Below are positions 45,608 through 55,716 of a stretch of 64,000 nt of DNA, one piece after another. Location: assembly GCA_003996215.1 (NCBI GenBank), contig QJPP01007528.1, forward strand, positions 456,501 through 520,500. Direction: 5' to 3'. The translations under genes and the position numbers were made by a program. This stretch comes from Jaltomata sinuosa (lineage: Eukaryota; Streptophyta; Magnoliopsida; Solanales; Solanaceae). The number at the start of each line of letters is the position of its first letter. The first letter of the stretch is position 1. A model generated the notes under the pieces. That model did not search any database. It was not told the DNA's origin and saw only the letters and a list, made by a program, of their open reading frames with translations.

Positions 45608-46489
45608 TGTTGGATCGAGGTAGATTTTGAAGATTGACAAAGTTGTGGAACACATGCAGGGAATAGGTATTTGTGACTTGTTCCTCTCAAGCATAATCCA
45701 ACTAGGATCAGGATAAGGTGAACGATGCGGAGAAGGGAGCAAAGCATGTGGAGAAAGCGTGTTTATAAGGAGAGTCCAGCTTGCACAAAGTTTTCTTTCA
45801 TAAGGAAGAATCCTACAAGGAAAGAAATTAAGAAGATTGATTTGACAAAGTACTACAGGGAAGAGGATTTCCAATATGGAAGGAAATCAGCCAAAATAAA
45901 AAAGGGGACTCTCAATATAAATACAAGAGAGGTTTCACAATAAAACTTACGCACTTACAAGGAGAGCTACAAGAAGAACACAATCAAATTGTGTAAGTTC
46001 ATATTTGAGAGAGTTCTGAGTGAAGATCCAAGTGCAGCCAATACAAGCAACCGGATTAAAGAATGTGTTCCTTAAAGTCTATGCTTTACAGTTCTTGAGT
46101 CAAGTTAATTGTATTATTTCTCATCGAGTTGTATTCGTTCATTCTTAGTGACAGTGAGCTATAAACTAGTGTAGGATCTAGTGTTCAAGTTGGGATAACT
46201 CGAAGACTTGGGCACATAAACCCGAGGAGGTTTGTGCGGTGTTTTAGGAATTAGAGTTTATAATTCCTTAGGTTACAGAGTTTGTAATCTTGTGTTGAGG
46301 TTGATTGTTTTAGTGGAATTGGGTTAAATCCTACAGAGGTGTAGGTCATGGTTTTTACCCTTTGTGATCCGGGGATTTTCCACGTAAAACATCATGTATT
46401 CTCTTCACTGCTTTATATTTTAGTATTCAACAGAGGAACATATCACTTAACCTATTCTTTAGGCAAATTAGGGAGTCAGCATTCTAACA
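45608..46489 (+). repeat. 5' LTR of the Sirevirus-type element
   Basis: 882 bp, TGTTGGATCG ... ATTCTAACA. TATA-like TCAATATAAATACAAG near 45912-45927. Ends with the family's TTTTCCACGTAAAAC motif about 110 bp before the terminus. Confidence 0.88.
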
Positions 46490-46505
46490 ATTGGTATTAG
46501 AGCAG
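46490..46505 (+). other. Primer binding site of the Sirevirus-type element
   Basis: ATTGGTATTAGAGCAG follows the LTR; one difference from the initiator methionine tRNA complement TGGTATCAGAGC. Confidence 0.75.
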
Positions 46506-46546
46506 GTTATCTTAACAAGAGTCTAATAACTCAAGATAAGATCACT

Positions 46547-47526
46547 ATGAATTCTACACCTCCTCTTGGAAACGGTGAAGGACAAAACATCAATAGACCA
46601 CCTCTCTTCAATGGTCAATACTACTCGTAGTGGAAGGCAAGGATGGAGTACTTTCTTCAAGCAGAGAATTATGAGCTATGGACCAGAGTCACTGATGGTC
46701 CTAAAATCCCTATGATTAAGGATGACGAAGACAAGGATATTCCCAAACCAAAAGCTCAATACACTGAGGCTGACTACAAGATGTTAGGGGAAAATGCCAA
46801 AGCTAAGTGCATCCTTGTATGTGGACTTGGACCAAATGAATTCAATCGAATCTCCAGCTGCACCACAGCTAAATAGATTTGGGATATACTGGTTAATGCT
46901 CATGAAGGCACTACTCAAGTAAGGAAATTTAGAATTGCTAAAATATCCACTAAGTATGAATCCTTCAAGATGAACAATGGTGAAACTCTTCAGGAGATGA
47001 TCACTAGATTCACTATTGTTGTGAACGGATTGGTGTCTTTGGGAAAAATATACACCACTGAGGAACATGTTGATAAGGTGCTAAGGACCCTTCCCAAACC
47101 ATGGGAAATCAAGGTCACTGCAATCAGAGAGGCAAAAGATCTGACAAATATGTCTTTGGATGAACTGGTAGGTAATCTAAAGACCTATGAAGGGAATATT
47201 GAGAGCACTAAAAGAGGTGAAGGAAGAAGGGATAAAACTCTTGCTCTCAAGGCAACTGAAAGTGATAAATACGAGTTGGATGATGATGACATTGCCCTGA
47301 TAAGTGGGAACTTTAAAAAGTTCTTCAAAAAGATAGAAAACTTTGAGAAAAGGAAATCATCACCAAGCAGAGAAAGGAATGTAGAAAAGGGACAAAATGA
47401 TGGCTGCTTTAAGTGTGGAAAAACTGACCATCAAGTCAAAGACTGTCCTATGTGGGAAATTGAATGGAAAATGGAGAGAGCTGAAAGAGAAAAAAAAAGA
47501 GCAAGCCAGCAAAAAGAAGAAAATTG
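46547..47526 (+). pseudogene. Sirevirus-type gag, with in-frame stops
   Basis: Opens with an ATG at 46547 (MNSTPPLGNGEG) and shows gag text (WKARMEYFLQAENYELW, KYESFKMNNGETLQEM, TLPKPWEIKVTAI) and a CCHC knuckle CFKCGKTDHQVKDC near 47402. Stops at about 46628 and 46874 break the frame. The long stretch after the knuckle is Lys/Glu-rich. A second knuckle (CTHCGKVGHLREAC, near 48190) follows in a later frame, a Sirevirus trait. In a functional element this protein forms the particle. Confidence 0.85.
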
Positions 47527-48100
47527 ATGTTGGTAAGGCTATGTATGCTGCTTGGGGACCAGGTTCAGATCACTCAGAAGACGATGACGCAGAAGATGTT
47601 GCCTTGATGGCCATAGAGGACACATAATCAGACTCTGAATCAGACACTAAAAAATAGGAGGTAAATCTTCTTGATCTCAAGGACAAGCTGAAACTCTTTT
47701 CTAAGAAAAACTGTCCTCCCTAATGATGACCTTTATTGATAATTTTCAAGAATTGAGTAAAAACAAAGATCAGTTGTTGGCTTCCTTGACCAGTTTAAAA
47801 TTTGAGTACATTGACCTTGAAAAGATCAACTCTAATCTAAAAGGAAAAAATCAATCGCTCAAGGAACAGGTCCAGCAACTTGAAACTAGTACTCTCTCTC
47901 TCTCAAATCTGAAATTTTGAAACTAACGGTTACTAAACAAGGGAAGGACACAAGAGTGATGACCAAATCAAGTGTGAACAAGATCTTAAAAGGTTCAAAG
48001 ATGAATTATACTTAGAAATAGAAAATTTCAGAAGAATATATCTTGAATTATCCAGAACCAAATATAAGCTCAAAGAGCAAATAAATGGACTCAATCTTCA

Positions 48101-51100
48101 ATGATTACCACTCAGCTGGGTAATAAAACTTACAGCACTAAAACTGGAATAGGCTTTGATAAAGAATTTTCTAAAGGAACCTCTGATCTTTGTACACACT
48201 GTGGTAAGGTTGGTCACCTTAGGGAAGCTTGTCCAATTGCTAAAGCTCAACAGGATAAAAACTTCAACGCTGCTTCTAAAGGAAAAACTAGGCATGTTAA
48301 CAAAAATGTTCCTCTCTCAAGGAACATATCTGCACACAGGAAACAGCCTGTCAAAAGCCTTCCAAAATGGACCAATAAAGATCTAATTCATCCTTTTAAT
48401 CAAAGGAAAGGACCCAAGCTAGTTTGGGTTCCTAAAAATAACCTTTAATATATTTTGCAGGATAGGGTGAGAGGAAGCAAGCAACATTGGTACATGGACA
48501 GTGCTTGCTCAATACATATGATAGGAGATAAAGAAAAATTCCTCTCACTAGCAGAAGGGAAAGGAGGGAATGTGGCCTTTGGAGGAGGAAAGAAAGGTAA
48601 GATCAAAGGAGTTGGTAGAATAGGTAAGTCTGAAGAGCACTCAATTGAAAAGGTATACCGTGTTGAAGGACTAAACCACAACCTACTTAGCATCTCACAA
48701 CTCTGTGATAAGGGAAACAAGGTAACCTTCTACTCTACAGGTGTGGAGGTGATAGACCTAAACACAGGGGAAACTGTCTTGACTGGATAGATATACAAGC
48801 ATGTGTACACTGCTGATATCTCAAAGGTCCCTGCTAAGGATCTTGTTTGTCTCAGTGTGATAGACAAAGAACCCCTGCTATGGCACAAGAGATTGGGTCA
48901 TGCTAGTCATGTTCAATTGAACAAACTGATCTCCAAGAACTTGGTAATAGGTCTACCTAAAACTAAGTTCAAGAAAGATAAGGTATGTGCTGCATGTGCT
49001 CAAGGTAAGCAGGTAAAATCTTCTTTCAAATCCAAGCAGGTTATAAGTTCGACCAGATCCTTGGAACTGGTCCACATAGATCTTTGTGGCCCCATGAGAG
49101 TAAGAAGTAGAGGTGGAAAAAAGTATGTTTTTGTACTAGTTTATGACTATACAAGGTACTCTTGGACAGTTTTTCTTGCTTCTAAAGAAGATGCATTTGA
49201 GGCATTATGCAGTTTAGTAAGAAAACTGGAAAAGAAACTTGACAAACAACTAGCTACATCAGATCAGACCATGGAACAAAATTTGAAAATGCTAAATTTG
49301 TTGATTACTGTTCTACCCATGGTATTGATCACAACTTCTCTACTCCTAGAACTCCTCAACAAAATGAAGTAGTAGAAAGAAAGAATAGAACTTTGCAGGA
49401 AATGGCTAGAACTATGATGATTGCTAGTAATGTAGCTAGCCAACTTTGGGCTGAAGCTATCAACACTGCTTGCTATATAATAAATAGATGCATGTCTAGG
49501 CCTCTTTTGGATAAAACTCCCTATGAGTTAATCAAAGGCAGAAAACCTAACATCTCTCATCTGAGAGCTTTTGGATGCAAATGCTTCATCCACAATAATG
49601 GGAAGAATTTATTAGAAAAATTTGATGCCAGAAGTGATGAGGGAATTTTTCTATGGTACTCTTCACATAGTAAAGCTTATAGGTTGCTAAATAAAAGAAC
49701 TATGTGTGAAGAAGAAAATATGCATGTTGTATTTGATAAAAGCAACGTTATGGCTAACCAAAGTGTGCAGGAAATTGATGAACTATCAAGGACATCTGAA
49801 CCAGTTATGCAGGAAAAGGTTATAGGAACAGGTTCAACTGATGCTGAAACTGACAGAAACAACAAAGGAAATAAAGTACCTGCAGCTGACCACAATAATC
49901 AAACCATGAGCCAACAGGATGAAGATGAGGATCAAGCTGAGGAGGCACAAGAGCCAGTACTTAAAGGGTATAAATATCAAGGCTCACATCTAATAGACAC
50001 CATCCTCACTGACTTGAGCACTGGCATAACAACCAGATCTGGACTGAAGAATCTCTGTGCCTTTGAATCCTTCTTGTCCATGATAGAGCCCAAGAAAATT
50101 AATGAAGCCTTGCAAGATGCAGACTGGATCATTGTAATGGAAGAAGAGCTCAATCAGTTCAAAAGGAACAAAGTATGACACTTGGAACTCAAATCAAAGA
50201 ATAAAACCATCATAGGTACCAAGTGGGTGTTCAGGAACAAATTAGATGAAAATGGAACAGTTACAAGGAACAAGGCCAGACTTATGGTCCAGGGGTACAA
50301 TCAAGAAGAAGGAATAGATATTCCTATGATGAGGCCTTTGCACCAGTGGACAGATTGGAGGCAATCAAACTCATCATTTCCTTTGCAGCCTACATGGAAT
50401 TCACACTTTACCAGATGGATGTGAAAAGTGTCTTCCTCAATGGGTTGTTGAAGGAAGAAATATTTGCCAAACAACCTCCAAGCTTTGAAGACTCTGACTA
50501 TCCGGACCATGTTTACAAGCTTGATAGAATAAAGGAAGAGACTTGTTAGTTGTGCAGGTATATGTTGATGACATAATATTTGGAGGAACTAGCAAGGCCC
50601 TCACAAAGGAATTTGTTGCCCTGATGAGCAAAGAATTTGAGATGAGCATGATAGGAGAGCTCAACTTTTTCTTAGGCCTCCAGATAAAACAAACTCCTTT
50701 AGGAACAATGATTCATCAGCAGAAGTATGCCAAGGAGTTGCTCAAATAGTTCAAGATGGAAAATGCAAAGGAGATAGACACTCCAATAGCCACATCAATA
50801 AAGTTAGGTCTGGAAGAAACAAGTCCAGCAGTGGAGAAGAAACTATACAAAGGGATGATTGGATCTCTCCTATACCTCACAAGTAGCAGACCTGATATTG
50901 TCTTCAGTATGGGTCTTTGTGCAAGATTTCAGGCAAATCCCAAGGAACCCCACTTGAAAGCTGTCAAAAAAATCCTCAGATACTTGAAAGGTACAACTGA
51001 TTTGGGGTTGTGGTACCCTAAAGGCAGTAACTTTGAGCTTGTAGGTTATGCAGATGCAGATTATGCAGGTTATCTGGTGGATAGAAAGAGCACCACTGGA

Positions 51101-51505
51101 ATGCCACACTTCTTGGGATCATGTCTAATCTCTTGGGCAAAAAAGAAGCAAAACTCTGTAGCCTTGTCCACTGTTGAAGCTGAATATGTGGTTGTTAACT
51201 CATGTTGTGCACAACTACTCTGGATGAAGCAACAACTCAAGGACTTTGGGTTAAACATTGAGTGTGTGCCTATCTTTTGTGACAATACAAGTGCAATCAA
51301 TATTGCCAAAAATTCAGTTCAACACAAAAGGACCAAGCACATTGACATTAGATACCACTTCCTGAGAGATCATGTGGACAAGGGATTGATCTCCATGCAC
51401 TTCTGTGCCACAGAAAAGCAAATTGTTGATATATTCACAAAGGCTCTGGCAAGGGATCACTTTGAAAGGAACAAGTTGGAACTGGGGATGATTAAGATCA
51501 CATGA
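48101..51505 (+). pseudogene. Sirevirus-type pol, broken in several places
   Basis: Second zinc knuckle (48190), protease (YMDSACSIHM, with DSA in place of DSG), integrase finger (LLWHKRLGHA ... CAACAQGKQ) and core (VHIDLCGPM, then a shifted segment around the second Asp, VERKNRTLQEMART). The reverse transcriptase has GTKWVFRNKLDENG and YVDDIIFGG, but the segment between KLDRI and LLVVQ is about 40 residues too short, an internal deletion. RNase H is nearly open from 50756 to 51505 (YADADYAG, STVEAEYV, HIDIRYHFLRD, DIFTKAL). It cannot give an active polyprotein. Confidence 0.88.
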
Positions 51506-52081
51506 GCACCCCAGTGATTGGCTAATGAACATTGTACATATTGTATTTTAATTTAAACATTTTTATGCTCAGTCTTGTACATTTAGTTGTAGATCCCTTT
51601 GCCACTTTTAAAGATTCAAGTTGCTCAAGCACTATAAATTATTAGTTGCTTCTGCAACAGGAATTTGGGATATCAAATTGGGACATGAACTCAGCACCAC
51701 ATTAAAAATCTAAGGTATGTGCACTATGTTTAGATAAAATTAATTGCTAAAGATGTGCATTTGTACCTGTCCCTTCCATCTAAACCACAAGAAATTCACT
51801 TACCCTAAAGCCTATAACCGCTAAATCTCCAAAAAGGAAAAGATCCAATCAAATCAAGTCACTTTTGTGATGAGATTTGACATCTGTCAATCAGGATCTC
51901 TTCCCTAGAATATGACTCTTCCACTTAAAGGACTCTAATTAATTTCAAACGGCTAATACTCCTATTTAAAGTCCTTTTGAATTCATAAGTCCTTATTCAC
52001 TCCCAATCTCTTTTTCTACAAACGCCTTTGCTCTGAAACCAAAACCCTTTTCCACTTCTTCTCTTCTCTCACGTTTTATCA

Positions 52082-54070
52082 ATGGAACCTCCTTCACCCT
52101 CCTCTCCCAAATTACTAGAAATTCCAAAACCCTCTACCAATTCCTTCATGTCACCTACTCATGCCCTAATCCCCTTTAAGGAACAGGTTATCACAGTCCA
52201 TTTTTCTCATGTTATTGTTGTTGACTCTCAGGATGGCTCATGTGGATCAATTTTCAGCAGTTCTGGGTGATGAATTAATTGATGATGACACTAATGCGTT
52301 GGTACCATATGAAAAACAGGATGAAGCTTTGGAGTCTGTTGGTTCTAGTCGTCGGGGGAAATCTGAGGATGAAGGAATGGTGAGTGATGAACCTAGTTCA
52401 CCTGTTGGAGAAAAATTGGGTGCATCTGTTGAGGGGAAAGCTGAGGTTGGAAGATCTGGACCAAAGGAACAGGTTCAACATACCACTTTTTCTACTGCTG
52501 TGGAGGATGATGATAACACTCCAATTTCCAAGTTGGTTCCACAAAGGACAAGGTCTCGTCTACGCAAGGCCTCAGGAAAGGTTGTTCGTATACCAATTGA
52601 TGAACCTGAAGAAGTTCCTCCTGCTCCTGTAGCTCAGCCTGTCCCTGTTTGAATGACAAGAGCCACCAAGAGGGGTCTTGAAGAAAGCATGGTTGCTTCT
52701 GCAACCAAGAGGCCTAGAGGAACTAGATGTATATCTGCCCCACCCCCTGATCTCATTGATATTTTAGATGATGAAGTGGAGGCTGCTGAAAGAAGGAGGA
52801 AAGGGAACGGTGTAGCTCCTTCAAAACCACCAAAGTAACAGGTCAGGAAACCTGTTCCTTCTAGAAGTTCTGTTAAATCTAAGCTAGTGGATGAGACCTC
52901 GGAGAGTGAGGGAGATTACCATGGACTCCCATCCTCTGAGTCTCATAAGCATGAGGATACTGATGATGCTGCCTCTTATGAGGATGTAGAAGTTGATCTT
53001 CCCGAGCATGTGGAAGAAGAGGATGATACTTTGGATCTCATTGATGAAACCCCTGATGCTAGAACTGAAAGACTGATAAACTTTGGACCAGAATTATTGT
53101 GAGGGGCAGGGTGCTCACTGGGTTTGGAGGTGATGAGATGATGGAACTACTAGTACTGGTGGATGCACAGGGTTGGTCAAACCTGTTCCTTCAGGGTGGT
53201 GCCCATCGAAAAATGGATCGTGCAGAAACTCTGCAATTTTATGTGAACGCCACTGGTACCTCCTTTTCCATCTCCAGTGTTGTTAGAGATGTTCCATTCA
53301 CCCTTACCCCTGTTTTACTGGCTAAGATTTTGGGAGTTCCTAATGATGGATGGTGTCACTATGTGAAGAGGCAATGGCCTCCCTTTGATGGGCTGTCTTT
53401 AGCCTTGGAGATTACTAGGAGGTTTGCAAATGATCCTACTTTGGAGTCGCACTCTAGGGTGGATAAGGGGGCTATGCTTCCTCTCCATCAAATGTTATTT
53501 GATGTGGTGCACAAGATGGTGCTCCCTAGGGAGCAAAAGCGAACCGAGGCCAATTACATGGAACTCGTCTTGATGCAGTTGCTCCTCTCTAGGATTCCAA
53601 TTAACTTGCCCAAACTCATTCTCTGCCACATGTATAGGATTTTCAAACAGGATGCTACCCAACATGCCTTAGGATATGGGTTCTGGCTGGGGGATGTTTG
53701 TTAGCACTTTGGTGTGCTTGTTCAAGCTTGTCAAGATTAGACAACCAAAGATATGATTATTACTGTGAACCAGGCTGATGTACCTATTCCTCGGAGAGGG
53801 GCCAATGCACCTCTGCAGCGGCTAAGGGCAATGCTGGCAGCCAAGGATGTAGAGATTGCTGCTATGAGCGCATCTCATGATGAGGAAGTGGCTGAGCTTC
53901 ATGATACCTATGGTATTGATCATGCACTGCTGATGGAAGAGAATGCAAGGCTCAAGGATGAGCTTGCCCAAGCACAAGCTGCTTTAGCATCTGAGCAAGC
54001 CACTAACTCTGCCAGCTTGAAGGGCATCTATGAGCTGCTTAAGAAGGACCCTCCTCCTCCCACTACCTAG
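52082..54070 (+). pseudogene. Env-like / additional ORF region of the Sirevirus-type element
   Basis: A set of frames between pol and the 3' LTR that were once one protein. It has a Pro/Ser-rich N-terminus (52082), long acidic and basic low-complexity parts (DEPEEVPPAPVAQPVP, KRPRGTR, EDTDDAASYEDVEVDLPEHVEEEDD), then a folded domain (53099-53704) with PFTLTPVLLAKILGVPNDGW and WPPFDG. This resembles the plant-specific transposon protein domain common in such positions. A C-terminal coiled coil follows (53753-54070; LRAMLAAKDVEIAAMSASHDEEVAELHD). Stops at about 52650, 52836, 53098 and 53702. The function of this protein is unknown; the env name is positional. No clear transmembrane helix seen. 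Confidence 0.65.
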
Positions 54071-54493
54071 CCTGCCTATTCTAGCCTTCCCAACCTTTCT
54101 TTTTGTTCTCACTTATGCATGATCTGATCTTTTAATTTCTATTTCTAGTGTACATGCTTTGTGATTAATAATATGTTGGGTTCCTATTCTAGTCTCATCT
54201 TGTCTCCTGTGCATTTGCAAATACTTTGATATAGCTAATTGAGCTCTTACTTCTTGAGTGTTTGCATAGGTGATAGCCCCAGTGGCCATGAGTGTAGAAT
54301 GGTACTTGAATTGGAATTTTGTGTGTCTTCACAGTGTTTTATGATGCCAAAAGGGGGAAAGTGCTGCTTGTGGTATTTATAACCCGTTGGTCTAACTTGT
54401 TCCTCTAATGTGTTCTTTTGTGGTTTGCCAAAGAAAACTGACATGATACAGTTGGAATTATGCATACAAGAAGCAAGGGTTTGTCATCATCAA

Positions 54494-54505
54494 AAAGGGA
54501 GAATT
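54494..54505 (+). other. Polypurine tract of the Sirevirus-type element
   Basis: AAAAGGGAGAAT immediately before the 3' LTR. An extra GAAAGTG-type purine stretch lies near 54350 (AAAAGGGGGAAAG). Confidence 0.7.
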
Positions 54506-55384
54506 TGTTGGATCGAGGTAGATTTTGAAGATTGACAAAGTTGTGGAACACATACAGGGAACAAGTATTTATGACTTGTTCCTCTACAGCAGAATCCAAC
54601 TAGGATCAGGAGAAGGCGAACGATGCAGAGAAGGGAGCAAAGAGTGTGGAGAAAGCGTGTTTATAAGGAGAGTCCAGCTTGCACGAAGTTTCCTTTCATA
54701 AGGAAGAATCCTACAAGGAAAGAAATCAAGAAGATTAATTTGACAAAGTCCTACAAGGAAGAGGATTCCCAATATGGAAGGAAATCAACCAAAATAAAGA
54801 AGGGGGCTCTCAATATAAATACAAGAGAGGTTTCACAATAAACCTTACGCACTTACAAGGAGAGCTACAAGCAGAACACAATCAAATTGAGTGAGTTCAT
54901 ATTTGAGAGAGTTAGAGTGAAGATCCAAGTGCAGCCAATACAAGAAACCAGATTGAAGAACGGTTTCTTAAAGTCTATGCTTTACAGTTCTTGAATCAAG
55001 TTAATTGTATTATTTCTCATCGAGTTGTATTCGTTCATTCTTAGTGCCAGTTAGTTATAAACTGGTGTAGGATCTAGTCTTCAAGTTGGGATAACTCGAA
55101 GACTTGGGCACATAAACCTGGGGAGGTTTGTGTGGTGTTTTAGGAATTAGAGTTTATAATTCCTTAGGTTACAGAGTTTGTAATCTTGTGTTGAGGCTCA
55201 TTGTTTTAGTGGAATTGGGTTAAATCCTACAAAGGTATAGGTCGTAGTTTTTACCCTTTGTGAGCCGGGGGTTTTCCACGTAAAACATCGTGTGTTCTCT
55301 TTACTGCTTTATATTCAAGTATTCGACAGAGGAACAATCGCTTAACCTTTTCCTTAGGTAAATTAGGGGGTCAATATTCTAACA
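54506..55384 (+). repeat. 3' LTR of the Sirevirus-type element
   Basis: 879 bp; aligns along its length with 45608-46489 with many scattered differences (for example CATACAGGGAACAAG against CATGCAGGGAATAGG). Confidence 0.88.
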
Positions 55385-55408
55385 CTTCGGATATTTGTCT
55401 ACATAAGC

Positions 55409-55493
55409 ACCCCTCACCTCCAACCTAAGGTTGTGCGTTAGAGTCACCAAGGGAGAAAAAAAGGGTGGGAGCACCCAGGGAAGGGTAAAATAA
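55409..55493 (+). mobile_element. SINE, right part (B box), split by Copia-1
   Basis: ACCTCCAACCTAAGGTTGTGCGTTAGAGTCACC carries the B box (GTTAGAGTCACC, degenerate GGTTCGANTCC) and is followed by GGGAGAAAAAAAGGGTGGGAGC. Read together with 40698-40728 it makes a tRNA-derived SINE of roughly 120 bp. Confidence 0.65.
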
Positions 55494-55716
55494 TCACATA
55501 ACACCAAATAGATATTATATTACATCAATAATTACCGTTTGCAGAATATGAAATCACAAATGGGTGTGACATGTATGTACTAAACATGCTTATTCCTAAA
55601 ACATGAGTCTAACAAACGGTCCAGGACATAAAAATGAAATTTTACTTTTCAAAATATAAACTAAATGGTTCTGAATTTGGAAGATGACATTAGATGGTCC
55701 CTCAAAATAAGCTTCA

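Larger units (their letters stand above)
45608..55384 (+). mobile_element. Sirevirus-type (SIRE/Maximus) Ty1-Copia retrotransposon with env-like region
   Basis: 9777 bp inserted in the 3' LTR of Copia-1. LTRs 45608-46489 (882 bp) and 54506-55384 (879 bp) start TGTTGGATCG and end TTCTAACA. Primer site TTGGTATTAGAGCAGG follows the 5' LTR, and a purine tract precedes the 3' LTR. Order: gag, protease, integrase, reverse transcriptase, RNase H, then about 2 kb of extra reading frames before the 3' LTR, as in Sireviruses. All frames are broken. LTRs differ at clearly more sites than those of the 6515-12048 element, so it is older than that one. Confidence 0.88.
40729..55403 (+). mobile_element. Copia-1: gag-only, non-autonomous Copia-type element, host to two later insertions
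   Basis: 5' LTR 40729-41109 (starts TGTAAAAAATATTAAAG), primer site 41110-41122, gag region, purine tract and 3' LTR from 45239. The target duplication TAAGC lies at 40724-40728 and 55404-55408, far apart because a Sirevirus (45608-55384) sits in the 3' LTR and a Gypsy solo LTR (41950-44047) in gag. Without these insertions the element is about 2.8 kb, with no integrase, reverse transcriptase or RNase H, so it depended on proteins from another element. Confidence 0.85.

Noticed and set aside
52082..54070. Host gene captured by the Sirevirus-type element
   Set aside because: Position between RNase H and 3' LTR and the low-complexity/coiled-coil layout are usual for the extra region of Sireviruses; no intron or host-like domain seen.
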